DNA of 64,000 nt from Marinospirillum sp035271045 (lineage in GTDB: Bacteria > Pseudomonadota > Gammaproteobacteria > Pseudomonadales > Halomonadaceae). The translations under genes and the position numbers were made by a program. Shown here one piece after another: positions 25,944-36,033 of the stretch. The notes under the pieces were generated by a model. The model was given only the letters and a program-made list of their open reading frames with translations, searched no databases and was not told where the DNA came from. The stretch covers positions 60,056-124,055 of the forward strand of contig NZ_DATESC010000024.1 in assembly GCF_035271045.1 (NCBI RefSeq), given 5' to 3'. How positions within the stretch are numbered: position 1 is the first letter of the stretch; the number at the start of each line of letters is the position of its first letter.

Positions 25944-27269
25944 CTAAATATCCAGTTTTTGCCAGCCCCGTTGCTGCCAAATTTTAATGAATACTAAAGA
26001 ATTAATAATCCGGTACGCTAATTGTACACTCCAAATGCCTAATAAACCCCACTGAAAATAAATACCAAACAGCCAAGCTACAGGTAAAAATATTAGCCAC
26101 TGCATTAAAAGGCTAACTTGCATGGTTAGCCGTTGTGCGCCAGCGCCTTGTAAAGCTTGATTAAAAACAATGGCTGCTGCATCTAGGGTAATCATAACGC
26201 CAGTCAGCATTAAAGGCGTTTTACCCAATGCAACTAAATAGGATTGGTGTAAAAATAAACCCAGTATTTTTTCTGGAAAAAACAATAGCGGTAAGCTTAG
26301 AACCATCAAAATAATCATGGCTAAATGTACACTATCCCAACCCCAGCGATAGGCTTCTTCTGGGTTATTCTCGCCTAAACTGTTGCCAACTAGCGTCATT
26401 GCTGTCATGCCCAGACCTACACTGGGTAAAATTAATAACAAAGATAAATGCACTAATACATGACCAACGGCAACACTTGCTGTGCTTATTTGTCCTAAAA
26501 ACCAAAATAAAACGGCATAACTGACCGCAAATAAAAACTGTTGCAACGAGTTAGGTGCTACAAGGCGTAGCATTTTCCAAATAAGATTTAAGTTAGGTAA
26601 TTTAAGTAAAAAGCCACTTGGACAGGCATTGCGCCAAGTTAACCAACTCCAAATAAGTGAACCAATAGTAATAGAAATGCTAGTGCCTAAAGCTGCACCG
26701 CTAGCGCCTAAAGGCGCTATACCTAAGCCACCATGAATCAACCAAATACTTAACAGAATATTTAAGGTATGAGTAAAAACAATAATTTGAAAATAAATCC
26801 CTGTTTTTTGAATCCCATGCCAGTAGCCACGAAAACAAAGAGTTAAAGCGATAGGCCATAAAGCAATAACTCGCCATTGAAAGTAATCTTTAGCCACTTG
26901 CTGTACTTCAAGCGTGGGGTTTATTAAAGCAATCAGTTTGCCAGCATTAAACCAGCCAAAAAAACTAAGCGGTAAGGTAATGAGTAAAGCTAAAAGAATA
27001 GCGGCATTTAAAGGGCTAGCACGAATGGTGTATTGCCTTGCACCTTGATGGCGAGCTACTTGAGATTGTACGCCAGAACTAAAACCCGCAATGATTGCTG
27101 ATAGCATAAAAATAGCATAACCACCCACGCCTACCCCTGCTAATACGGTTTCGCCTAAACTGCCCACTAAAGCTGCATCAACAAGGTTTAATAAACTCTG
27201 ACTTAGCATTCCACCCATAATGGGTAGCGCTAAAGTCAGAATTTTTTTCCTACGTTGCATTTGATGCAT
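25944..27269 (-). CDS. MATE family efflux transporter
   Basis: A 441-residue polytopic membrane protein with about 12 helices in two repeats. The N-terminus KILTLALPIMGGMLSQSLLNLVDAALVGSLG is the MATE signature, and the second half has LVAPNSLQQFLFAVSYAVLFWFLG and ALQGAGAQRLTM. The DinF or NorM subgroup cannot be fixed by eye. It probably extrudes cationic drugs or metabolites using Na+ or H+. It lies 29 bases downstream of metH on the same strand. Confidence 0.9.
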   Translation of the reverse strand: MHQMQRRKKILTLALPIMGGMLSQSLLNLVDAALVGSLGETVLAGVGVGGYAIFMLSAIIAGFSSGVQSQVARHQGARQYTIRASPLNAAILLALLITLPLSFFGWFNAGKLIALINPTLEVQQVAKDYFQWRVIALWPIALTLCFRGYWHGIQKTGIYFQIIVFTHTLNILLSIWLIHGGLGIAPLGASGAALGTSISITIGSLIWSWLTWRNACPSGFLLKLPNLNLIWKMLRLVAPNSLQQFLFAVSYAVLFWFLGQISTASVAVGHVLVHLSLLLILPSVGLGMTAMTLVGNSLGENNPEEAYRWGWDSVHLAMIILMVLSLPLLFFPEKILGLFLHQSYLVALGKTPLMLTGVMITLDAAAIVFNQALQGAGAQRLTMQVSLLMQWLIFLPVAWLFGIYFQWGLLGIWSVQLAYRIINSLVFIKIWQQRGWQKLDI

Positions 27270-27298
27270 AGTGGGTATTTCTAAGCAGTTAATTGCAT

Positions 27299-30200
27299 TT
27301 AAGCTTGGTCAGGATCATAACTAAGTGCTGGCATCAACCAACGTTCTAGCGTATCTGCAGGCATATTTTTATGCTTGGCTGCTGACTCTACTTGGTCACG
27401 GGTAATTTTACCTAGATTAAAGTATTTGCTTTTAGGGTGAGCAAAATACCAGCCAGAAACTGCAGCGGTTGGGTACATAGCAAAGCTTTCAGTTAGAAAT
27501 AGACTGGTATGTTTAGTAGCATTTAAAAGCTCAAATAAGCCTTCTTTTTCAGTATGGTCGGGGCAGGCTGGATAGCCAGGTGCAGGGCGAATGCCTTGAT
27601 ACGCTTCTTTAATTAAATCTGTGTTATCTAGCTGCTCATCGGTGACATAACCCCAGAATTCTTTACGTACGCGTTGATGCAAGCATTCAGCAAAGGCTTC
27701 AGCTAGGCGGTCGGCAAGGGCTTTCAGCATAATCGCGCTGTAGTCATCGAGCTTGCCTTCGTAAATTTTGGCAAGCTCATCAACACCGATACCAGAAGTC
27801 ACCGCAAAACCGCCGATCCAGTCAGGAATACCGCTATCTTTGGGTGCTATAAAGTCGGCTAAGGACTTACAAAAGCCTTGTTTGTCAGGCGTTTGTTGAC
27901 GTAGGTGTGTTAAGCGTTTAATCACTTTTTGGCGGCTTTCGTCTGCATAAACTTCAAGGACTTCATCATCAACACTATTAGCAGGCCAAATACCCAATAC
28001 GCCTCTAGCTTCAATTTGTTTTTTGCTGATAATCGCTTTTAGCATGGATTGTGCATCAGCAAAGAGTTCAATCGCTTCTTTGCCTACCACCTTATCTTCA
28101 AAAATAGCAGGGTATTTACCCACTAAATTCCAGCTAATAAAAAAAGGTGTCCAATCAATAAATTCAGCCAATTCTTCAAGGGGATAATTCACAAAAGTTT
28201 GCACACCCAAAGTTTTAGGTGCAACGGGGGGGTGAGTAACAAAATCTAGTTTTAACTTACGGGTGCGTGCTTCGGCATAATCACACGATGCACCTTTTAA
28301 GATACGTTTACTTTGACGAATTCTGACCTGCTCATATTCTTCACGAATATTTTCCATAAACGCCGGTTTATGCTCGTCAGACAGTAAATTACTTGCCACG
28401 CCAACAGAGCGTGAAGCATCGCTAACGTAAACTACCGCCTGATCGTAATGAGGGTCTATTTTTACAGCGGTATGCGCTTTAGACGTCGTTGCACCACCAA
28501 TCATTAAAGGAATAGTAAAACCTTGACGCTGCATTTCTTTGGCAACATTAACCATTTCATCTAAAGAAGGCGTAATAAGCCCCGACAAGCCAATAATATC
28601 AACATTTTCTTCGCGGGCTTTTTCTAGAATTTTACTGGCAGGCACCATCACACCCATATCGATTACTTCGTAGTTATTGCATTGCAAAACCACGCCAACA
28701 ATATTTTTGCCGATATCGTGAACATCGCCTTTAACCGTGGCCATTAAAATCTTGCCCTTGGTTTGCACTTCGCCCGATTTTTCAGCTTCAATGTAGGGGA
28801 TAAGAATGGCAACCGCTTGTTTCATTACACGCGCTGACTTAACCACTTGGGGTAAGAACATCTTACCTTCACCAAATAAGTCACCCACCACGTTCATGCC
28901 ATCCATTAACGGCCCTTCAATCACATGAATAGGTCGGTCGGCCTGCTGGCGAGATTCTTCTACGTCCACATCAATAAAAGCTGTAATGCCTTTAACCAAA
29001 GCGTAAGAAATACGTTCGTTAACCGGCAGTTTGCGCCACTCTAAGTCTTCTTTTTTCTCGGCAGTAGAACCATCTCCACGGTATTTTTCTGCTAAATCAA
29101 GCAGGCGCTCAGTACCATCATCGCGGCGATTAAGCACCACATCTTCAACAGCATCACGCAGTTCGCTGGGTAAATCGTCATAAAGGGCTAGCTGACCTGC
29201 ATTGACGATACCCATACTCATACCTACTTTAATGGCATGGTATAAAAACACGGAATGAATGGCTTCACGAACGGGGTTGTTACCACGAAAAGAGAAAGAA
29301 ACGTTAGAAACACCACCAGAAATCATGGCGTGAGGTAGGTTATTATGAATCCACTCGGTTGCCTGAATAAAATCGACACCGTAGTTATTGTGTTCTTCTA
29401 TACCTGTAGCTATGGCAAATACGTTGGGGTCAAAAATAATGTCTTCAGCAGGAAAGCCAATGTCATCAACGAGTAAACGGTAAGCCCTTGCACAAATTTC
29501 AGTTTTACGCTCAAACGTATCGGCTTGACCCACTTCATCAAACGCCATCACAATAATGGCAGCACCATAACGCTTGCACAGTATGGCTTGTTTGCGAAAG
29601 GCTTCTTCACCTTCTTTCATTGAAATAGAATTAACAATAGGCTTGCCTTGCACGCATTTTAAACCAGCTTCTAAAATCGACCATTTAGAAGAGTCCAACA
29701 TTATTGGTACACGGGCAATATCAGGCTCACCGGCAATCAGGTTAAGGAATTTAACCATAGCGGCTTCAGAATCCAGCATACCTTCATCCATGTTGATATC
29801 AATAACCTGAGCGCCATTTTCTACCTGTTCTAAGGCAACTTCCAAAGCCGTGTTGTAATCTTCAGCAATGATTAGCTTTTTAAAGCGTGCTGAACCAGTA
29901 ATGTTGGTTCTTTCACCAATGTTTACAAATAAAGAGTCAGCGGTGATATTAAACGGTTCTAAACCCGACAAACGGCAAGCAGGAGCAATAATAGGCACTT
30001 GGCGTGGTGATATTTTTGCAACCGCTGCAGCAATTTGTCTTATATGTTCAGGTGTAGAACCACAGCAACCACCAATAATGTTCATTAAACCGGCTTGAGC
30101 AAACTCCACCAAAATTTCTGCCATTTCTTTTGGCGTTTGATCGTATTCACCAAACGCGTTGGGCAAACCTGCGTTGGGGTGAGCAGAAACAAAAGTGTCG

Positions 30201-31009
30201 GCGATACGTGACAATTCTTCGATGTAAGGGCGTAAATCTTCAGCGCCCAAGGCACAGTTAAGCCCCACAGAAATAGGGCGAGCATGGCGAATACTGTTCC
30301 AAAAAGCTTCAGTAGTTTGACCGGAAAGGGTACGGCCAGAAGCATCAGTGATGGTGCCGGAAATCATTATCGGCAGCTCATAACCTTGCTTAGCAAAGAC
30401 CGCTTGAACGGCAAAAATAGCGGCTTTAGCGTTTAAGGTATCAAAAATGGTTTCGATCATAATTAAATCGGCACCACCACGAATCAAAGCTTCAGTCGAT
30501 TCTATGTAGTTTTCGACCAGAGCATCAAAAGTAACGTTGCGAAAGCTTGCATCGTTTACATCGGGAGAAATAGACGCAGTGCGACTAGTCGGGCCTAGAA
30601 CACCGGCAACATAGCGAGGTTTTTCTGGTGTAGAATACTCATCGGCAGCTTGGCGTGCTAAACGCGCACCCGCTTCGTTAATGTCTGCCGAATAATCTTG
30701 CATACCATAGTCAGCTTGTGAAACGCGCGTTGAGTTAAACGTATTGGTTTCAACAATGTCTGCACCGGCAGCAAAATACTCCCCGTGTAAACGACGAATT
30801 AAATCCGGTTGAGACAGCACTAAAAGGTCATTATTGCCTTTAACATCACTAGACCAATCAACAAAGCGCTCGCCTCTAAAGTCTTCTTCAGACAACTTTT
30901 GGTTTTGTATCAGTGTTCCCATGCCGCCATCCAGAATAACAATGCGTTCTTCTAGGTGTTTTCTAAGGGCGGCGATACGTGTTTGATTGGCATTGACAGG
31001 ACTGTTCAT
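27299..31009 (-). CDS. metH: cobalamin-dependent methionine synthase
   Basis: Transfers methyl from methyl-THF through cobalamin to homocysteine. Four modules: homocysteine-binding (about 20-340, with the Zn cysteines in GLNCALG and IGGCCGSTP), folate-binding (FVNIGERTNITGSARF), B12-binding (KGDVHDIGKNIVGVVLQCNNYEVIDMGV, the DxHxxG motif) and the C-terminal reactivation domain (RPAPGYPACPDHTEK). ATG at 31009 gives 1236 residues, close to E. coli (1227); a start at 31060 would add 17. No riboswitch was seen upstream. Confidence 0.95.
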   Translation of the reverse strand: MNSPVNANQTRIAALRKHLEERIVILDGGMGTLIQNQKLSEEDFRGERFVDWSSDVKGNNDLLVLSQPDLIRRLHGEYFAAGADIVETNTFNSTRVSQADYGMQDYSADINEAGARLARQAADEYSTPEKPRYVAGVLGPTSRTASISPDVNDASFRNVTFDALVENYIESTEALIRGGADLIMIETIFDTLNAKAAIFAVQAVFAKQGYELPIMISGTITDASGRTLSGQTTEAFWNSIRHARPISVGLNCALGAEDLRPYIEELSRIADTFVSAHPNAGLPNAFGEYDQTPKEMAEILVEFAQAGLMNIIGGCCGSTPEHIRQIAAAVAKISPRQVPIIAPACRLSGLEPFNITADSLFVNIGERTNITGSARFKKLIIAEDYNTALEVALEQVENGAQVIDINMDEGMLDSEAAMVKFLNLIAGEPDIARVPIMLDSSKWSILEAGLKCVQGKPIVNSISMKEGEEAFRKQAILCKRYGAAIIVMAFDEVGQADTFERKTEICARAYRLLVDDIGFPAEDIIFDPNVFAIATGIEEHNNYGVDFIQATEWIHNNLPHAMISGGVSNVSFSFRGNNPVREAIHSVFLYHAIKVGMSMGIVNAGQLALYDDLPSELRDAVEDVVLNRRDDGTERLLDLAEKYRGDGSTAEKKEDLEWRKLPVNERISYALVKGITAFIDVDVEESRQQADRPIHVIEGPLMDGMNVVGDLFGEGKMFLPQVVKSARVMKQAVAILIPYIEAEKSGEVQTKGKILMATVKGDVHDIGKNIVGVVLQCNNYEVIDMGVMVPASKILEKAREENVDIIGLSGLITPSLDEMVNVAKEMQRQGFTIPLMIGGATTSKAHTAVKIDPHYDQAVVYVSDASRSVGVASNLLSDEHKPAFMENIREEYEQVRIRQSKRILKGASCDYAEARTRKLKLDFVTHPPVAPKTLGVQTFVNYPLEELAEFIDWTPFFISWNLVGKYPAIFEDKVVGKEAIELFADAQSMLKAIISKKQIEARGVLGIWPANSVDDEVLEVYADESRQKVIKRLTHLRQQTPDKQGFCKSLADFIAPKDSGIPDWIGGFAVTSGIGVDELAKIYEGKLDDYSAIMLKALADRLAEAFAECLHQRVRKEFWGYVTDEQLDNTDLIKEAYQGIRPAPGYPACPDHTEKEGLFELLNATKHTSLFLTESFAMYPTAAVSGWYFAHPKSKYFNLGKITRDQVESAAKHKNMPADTLERWLMPALSYDPDQA

Positions 31010-31174
31010 TTGGGGTGCTAACTCCGAAATAATATTTTGCGCTAGTGTAACAAAAAGCACTAAGGGCGTTTAGATAAAAAGACCTATCAAAATACTAGGG
31101 TATTGTTTTTTAGACTCGATTTATCATAAGATGCTCATAAATTAAGTCTTATACCTAAAAAGGAAGTAAAACCG

Positions 31175-31783
31175 ATGAGCGAGTCAGAAGTAATCAGCAA
31201 TCCTTTAAAAATCACCGAAACTGCCGAAAACTACTTGGCTGAGCTACTTTCTAAGCAAGCGGTTGAAGGTATGTCTGTCAGAGTTTTCATCACCCAACCG
31301 GGTACGCCTTATGCAGAAACTTGTTTAGCTTACAGCCGACCCGGTGAAGAAGAGCCCACCGATGTGCTGTTGCAGTTAGAAAAAATTAAAGTTTATTTAG
31401 AAAAAAACAGCTTAGCATTTTTAGATGAAGCCGTTGTGGATTTTAACCCCGATCGCATGGGCGGCCAGCTTACCATTAAAGCGCCGAATGCTAAAATGCC
31501 TAAAGTGAGTGCAGACAGCCCATTGGCCGACCAAATTAACTACATTTTATACAGTGATATCAATCCAGGTTTGGCCGCACACGGTGGTGAAATTAAGCTA
31601 ATAGAGTTAACAGAAGATAACTTTGCTGTATTACAGTTTGGTGGTGGTTGTCAGGGTTGTTCTGCTGTGGATTTAACCTTAAAAGATGGCGTTGAAAAAA
31701 CCTTATTAGAGCGTTTACCAGCACTGCGTGGCATTCGTGATGTAACCGACCATACGGTCACTAAAAACGCTTATTATAAATAA
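31175..31783 (+). CDS. nfuA: Fe-S biogenesis protein NfuA
   Basis: Fe-S carrier that delivers 4Fe-4S clusters under stress. The N-terminal half is a degenerate A-type scaffold domain (KITETAENYLAELLSKQ). The C-terminal Nfu domain (about 110-200) has the cluster-binding CxxC in GGGCQGCSAVDLTLKDGVE. At 202 residues it is close to E. coli NfuA (191). Start is ATG after AAAAAGGAAG. Divergent from metH. Confidence 0.94.
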   Translation: MSESEVISNPLKITETAENYLAELLSKQAVEGMSVRVFITQPGTPYAETCLAYSRPGEEEPTDVLLQLEKIKVYLEKNSLAFLDEAVVDFNPDRMGGQLTIKAPNAKMPKVSADSPLADQINYILYSDINPGLAAHGGEIKLIELTEDNFAVLQFGGGCQGCSAVDLTLKDGVEKTLLERLPALRGIRDVTDHTVTKNAYYK

Positions 31784-31888
31784 TGGCTGAATAAATAAAA
31801 GGATTAGTATTTGACACTCGTGTACTAACTGCATAAATTCATAGTTTAGATCCAAACAAATAAAGCGGCTTGGGAGAATCAAAAACGT

Positions 31889-32882
31889 ATGAATATGCTA
31901 AGAAAAACACTGTCAACAGCGATTGTTACAGCGGGTTTAGGTTTAGGCGCATTAGCCGTTAGTAGTTCAGCCATAGCCGCAGAACAAAGTTTTATTACTT
32001 TAGGCACGGGTGGCGTTACGGGTGTTTATTATCCAACGGGCGGTGCTATTTGCCGTTTAGTTAATCGCAGTCGTAAAGAACACGGTATTCGTTGCTCCGT
32101 TGAAAGTACGGGGGGGGTCTGCCTATAACGTCAACACCATTCGTGCTGGTGAACTCGACTTTGGTATTGCTCAATCGGATGTTCAATACAACGCACACCG
32201 TGGCAAAGGTCAGTTTGAAAACGCCGGTGCTTATAAAGACCTACGTGCAGTTTTCTCTCTTCACCCTGAAGCCTTTACCGTTGTTGCGCGTGCTGATGCT
32301 AAAGCTAAAGAATTTGATGATTTGCAAGGTAAGCGCGTTAATGTGGGTAATCCAGGTTCTGGTCAGCGTGCCACGATGGAACAGCTTTTAGAATTACGTG
32401 GGCAAGATATGGGGGTATTTTCTTTAGCGGCGGATTTACGTGCAGCAGAAATGTCCAGTGCCCTTTGTGATAACCGCATTGATGCAATGATTTATGTGGT
32501 TGGTCACCCAAGTGGTTCTATTAAAGAAGCGTCTAGTAGTTGTAGCAGCAACCTTGTCAATGTGCGCGGTACTTACGTTGATGAGCTGTTAAAAAAATAC
32601 CCTTACTATCGCCGTGCAGTGATTAAAGGTGGTGAATACAGCGGTAATCCTAAAGATACTCATACTTTTGGTGTGGCTGCTACTTTAGTTACTCGTGCCC
32701 AAACCTCTGATGAACAGGTTTATCAGCTAGTTAAAGCCGTATTTGATAACTTCGATACTTTCACACGTTTACACCCTGCATTTGCAGACTTAACTAAAGA
32801 AGATATGGTTAGCGCGGGTATTTCTGCGCCACTTCACCCAGGTGCAGCTAAGTATTACCGTGAAGCTGGACTGCTTAAATAG
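31889..32882 (+). pseudogene. TAXI-type TRAP solute-binding protein, +1 frameshift
   Basis: The first frame (31889-32128) has a signal peptide and the TAXI opening TLGTGGVTGVYYPTGGAIC, then LVNRSRKEHGIRCSVESTGG. The second frame (32100-32882) continues exactly with SAYNVNTIRAGELDFGIAQ and runs to the family's C-terminus. The switch lies in a run of eight G at about 32109-32117; seven G would restore one 330-residue protein. Either this is a real slippage mutation or a sequencing error. It would bind glutamate-like organic acids in the periplasm. A terminator hairpin follows. Confidence 0.9.
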
Positions 32883-32926
32883 CCAACTTATTCGATTTTT
32901 AGCAAGCTAAATCGTTAAGCCGGTTC

Positions 32927-32967
32927 AAAAAGCCAGCTAATCAGCAACAGGACTAGCTGGCTTTTTT
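32927..32967 (+). terminator. terminator or attenuator between TRAP genes
   Basis: A perfect 13-bp stem (AAAAAGCCAGCTA/TAGCTGGCTTTTT) with a 14-base loop and trailing T-run separates the binding-protein gene from the permease. This arrangement would reduce permease expression relative to the binding protein. Confidence 0.85.
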
Positions 32968-32991
32968 GTCGTCAATAACAAGACAGCCAAC

Positions 32992-33603
32992 TTGCAAGAG
33001 GTGATTTGCATGACTGAAAATAAACTCAGTAAGCGTATTAGCATTGACGACTCTTCAGTTGATGAAGCAACAAAGTTGGTTGAATCGGAAAGTGGTTCAC
33101 GTTTACCCGCAAACTTAGGTGGCAAGGTTATTCTTCTGGTGGCTTTAAGCTGGTCACTTTTTCAGCTTTGGTATGCTTCACCTTTTTCTTTAATGAGTTC
33201 TTCTTTTGCGCGCCCCATACACTTAGCTTTTGCTATCTTTTTAGCTTTTTTAGCTTATCCGGCTTTTAAAAAATCAGCACAAAATAAAATCCCTTGGCAC
33301 GACTGGCTGTTTGCTTTGCTGGGCGTTGCTTCTGCTATGTATTTGGTTTTTGCTTATGAAGCTTTAGCCACTCGCCCGGGTATTCCTAATACAACCGATT
33401 TAGTGTTTTCTGGTGTCGGTATGTTGCTGCTGTTAGAAGCCACCCGCCGTGCTTTAGGCCCACCTTTAATGGTCGTTGCTGCTGTTTTTTTGTTTTACAC
33501 CTATTTTGGTGCGTATTTTCCAGACGTTATTTCCCACCGTGGTGCGAGTTTAGAACGGCTTTTATCACACCAGTGGCTAACGTCAGAAGGAGTAAAGGAA
33601 TGA
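32992..33603 (+). pseudogene. TRAP transporter permease, N-terminal fragment
   Basis: A 203-residue fragment of the fused TAXI-TRAP permease, normally over 800 residues. The N-terminal hydrophilic head and about five membrane segments are intact up to SHQWLTSEGV, which in full-length proteins leads into the DctM-type domain. Here two codons and a stop follow, and the kfrA-like gene ends 9 bases later. No downstream part of the permease is found in this window. The truncation coincides with the edge of the recombinase module, so insertion with deletion is the likely cause. Confidence 0.85.
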
Positions 33604-33611
33604 ACACTTTA

Positions 33612-34592
33612 TCAAACCATAATTAATGGCGATGGTCGGTTTTTTGAAGCAGTCGCAACGGCTGCTTTTAATTTTCTAACTTCTTGATCTTTATTGGTCA
33701 GTTCTATTTTCATAGCTTCCAACTTAGTTAAGTAAGCTGCTTGTTGTCCTTCAAGTTGCTGTTGTTGTTTAAGCCAATTTTCTTCTTTAATTTTTAAACG
33801 CTGTAATTCTAACAACTGTTGCTGTGTCTGCTGTTGACTAATATTTAAATTTTCTTCTAATTGTTGAATGCGCTGTTTAGCTTGCTTAGTTTCTTGTTGT
33901 AAAACTTCTTTTAAGCTTTGCGTTTGTTGACGCGCTAAATCCACTTCCTGCATCCAGCGTAGTTGGTTTTCTTCATTACGCTGCTGTTCATGCGTGAGCG
34001 CAATTTTCTGCTGTTCTTTTTGCTGCTCTAATTTCTCTTCTAGCGCCACTATCTGCTGATTTTTTGCTACTTCTTGCGCTAGAGCGATTTTTTCTAAAGA
34101 AATTAACTGATTTTTACTGCTATTTAAGTGTTCTTGGCTAGTTTCTAGGCCTGCTTCTAAGCGACTAACCTGTGCTGCCTGCTGTTTCAGGTCAGTTAGT
34201 AGTTCATTATTCTTCTTATCTAACAATAGATTCCTTTCTTCAGTGCGCTGCGCTGCTTCTAACGCTGCTTGTTGCTCAGCAATGGCTTGATTTATTTTTT
34301 CATCGGCTTGTTGTTGATAAACCTGCATTTTTTCATCGGCTTCTAAACAAGCTTGCTGCCAAAGTTCTTGGGTCAACTTGATTAAGTTAGCAGGTAAGCC
34401 TAATCCTTCCTGCTGTAAAGGCGTACTGTTTTTCTGATTTTCACGCCATTGCCGTAAATGCTCACTAATTGTTGTAAAACTACCTGTGCCTAACCATTCG
34501 CGTATTCGTTGAATAGTGGGATTGTCACCCTGTTTTTGTAACTGTAAAACTGCTTCAACTACCGTTTCGTATTGAATGCCTACTCTGGCCAT
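33612..34592 (-). CDS. KfrA-like DNA-binding coiled-coil protein
   Basis: A 326-residue protein with an N-terminal helix-turn-helix domain (VGIQYETVVEAVLQLQKQGDNPTIQRI and RIREWLGTGSFTTISEHLRQW, the KfrA_N fold) followed by about 220 residues of almost uninterrupted coiled coil rich in Gln, Glu and Leu. Such proteins bind DNA as alternative plasmid organisers or repressors. ATG at 34592 (MARVGIQYE) is chosen; it has AAGGT upstream and fits the family start. It is divergent from the recombinase and may act as its accessory or repressor. Confidence 0.85.
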   Translation of the reverse strand: MARVGIQYETVVEAVLQLQKQGDNPTIQRIREWLGTGSFTTISEHLRQWRENQKNSTPLQQEGLGLPANLIKLTQELWQQACLEADEKMQVYQQQADEKINQAIAEQQAALEAAQRTEERNLLLDKKNNELLTDLKQQAAQVSRLEAGLETSQEHLNSSKNQLISLEKIALAQEVAKNQQIVALEEKLEQQKEQQKIALTHEQQRNEENQLRWMQEVDLARQQTQSLKEVLQQETKQAKQRIQQLEENLNISQQQTQQQLLELQRLKIKEENWLKQQQQLEGQQAAYLTKLEAMKIELTNKDQEVRKLKAAVATASKNRPSPLIMV

Positions 34593-34676
34593 TTCGTAAT
34601 ACCTTAGTTTTAAAAAATTATTTTTTAGCGTGAATGTTAGCTTTCTCAATCTCCCTGCATTTTATTCATAATAATA

Positions 34677-34750
34677 CATTTTACGTAATATGTAAAATAA
34701 AATACATTTGGTGGTATCTATTCATGATAACCGTTATTATCATGAATAGA
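34677..34750. promoter_or_regulatory. dif-like palindrome and repeats between kfrA-like gene and recombinase
   Basis: A perfect 14-bp inverted repeat (34717-34730 and 34737-34750) flanks a 6-base centre CCGTTA. The inner arms end ...GATAA and TTATC..., the geometry and inner bases of XerCD dif-type sites. Just to the left a 7-7-7 inverted repeat (34678-34698) overlaps two AATACATTT direct repeats. The region could be a recombination core, a KfrA operator or both. Confidence 0.6.
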
Positions 34751-34812
34751 GTAAATGTGAGATGATTACAAAACCCGCTAAATAAAAATGCAATGAATAA
34801 GAGAGCAGCAAA

Positions 34813-36033
34813 ATGTGCAGTTTTGAAATTTCAAGATTAAAAAATACGCCAAATGAAAAACACGAAAAATTCGTGCTACCTATGGCGCCGTTGGAATTTT
34901 TACCGCATTTACCCGATGCGCTTAATGGCAGTTTTGGTGAAAACCGCCCTGCTGCTAACCAGTATTGCCAATTAGCCGCCAACACAGATTTAGAAGCAGT
35001 TCAGTCTTGGTTAATGGAATACCAAGAACAGCCGCAAACGTTTCGTGCCTATCGCAAAGAAGCAGAACGCTTGTTGCTCTGGTGCTGGCTAGAATTAGGC
35101 AAGCCGTTTTCCAGCCTTAATCGCCAAGACTTAGCGGCTTATCAATTATTTTTAGCTGATCCACAACCCACTTCGCGCTGGTGTGGAAATGGTCGAACGC
35201 CGCGTCATTCATCAAAATGGCGACCGTTTCAAGGTAAATTAGGTAAAGCCAGTCAACAGCACGCACTTAGAATTTTAAAAGGTTTATTTCAATACCTGCA
35301 CTCAGCCAATTATTTAGCAGGTAACCCTTTAGCTTTATTGCGACAAAAAGATGCTCGCCAAGATTCACGCAATGTACGGGAACGCCATTTAGACCAAGCT
35401 AGCTGGCAAGTTTTGGTGGATTATTTACAGCAACAAGAAGCAGATAATGTACAGCGCCAAAAACAGCTAGAACGTTGGCGACTGCTGTTGGCATTTTTAT
35501 ATTTATTAGCGCCGCGTGTGCATGAAGTGGCACAGGCGAAAATGAATGATTTTTTTCAACGCCGTGGTAACTGGTGGTGGGCGGTGGAAGGTAAGGGTAA
35601 AAAATACGCTGAAATTCCGGTCAACGAAGCGTTAATCAATGCGTTAATGCGTTACCGTGAAACGTTAAATTTATCGGCTTTGCCAGATAACGATGATTTT
35701 AGTTCGGTGATTCGTAATTTATCAGGCACTAAAGGCATCAGCCCCAATATGATTTATCGCACCATGAAAGATTTAACCGATGAAGCCAGCCAAGCTTGCG
35801 CTGCGACTCACCCAGACATTGCTGAGCGTTTAGCTAAAACATCAACACATTGGTTTCGACACACAGCCATTACTCATCAAGCTGATGCTGGTGTGGAATT
35901 AAGGTTTTTAGCACGCAATGCTCGTCACGCTAATTTAGCGACTACGCGTATTTATTTACATGAAGAAGACGATGTATGGCAAGCGCAAAATAAAAAACAA
36001 AACTGGCAAGCACCTTGGGTAAAAGAAAAATAA
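34813..36033 (+). CDS. tyrosine recombinase / integrase
   Basis: A 406-residue protein with an N-terminal SAM-like core-binding domain (about 50-170, VQSWLMEYQEQPQTFRAYRKEAERLLLW) and a C-terminal catalytic domain (about 190-395). Catalytic residues visible are the Arg in APRVHEVAQAK, HWFRHTAITHQ (HxxR), the His in ARHANLATTRIY and the nucleophile Tyr of that segment. It resembles Xer-family phage integrases. Start is ATG at 34813. It follows the dif-like palindrome by 63 bases. The neighbouring TRAP permease is truncated. Confidence 0.9.
   Translation: MCSFEISRLKNTPNEKHEKFVLPMAPLEFLPHLPDALNGSFGENRPAANQYCQLAANTDLEAVQSWLMEYQEQPQTFRAYRKEAERLLLWCWLELGKPFSSLNRQDLAAYQLFLADPQPTSRWCGNGRTPRHSSKWRPFQGKLGKASQQHALRILKGLFQYLHSANYLAGNPLALLRQKDARQDSRNVRERHLDQASWQVLVDYLQQQEADNVQRQKQLERWRLLLAFLYLLAPRVHEVAQAKMNDFFQRRGNWWWAVEGKGKKYAEIPVNEALINALMRYRETLNLSALPDNDDFSSVIRNLSGTKGISPNMIYRTMKDLTDEASQACAATHPDIAERLAKTSTHWFRHTAITHQADAGVELRFLARNARHANLATTRIYLHEEDDVWQAQNKKQNWQAPWVKEK

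Noticed and set aside
31010..31174. A cobalamin or SAM riboswitch upstream of metH
   Set aside because: The intergenic stretch to nfuA lacks the conserved cores and has no room for a typical B12 riboswitch.
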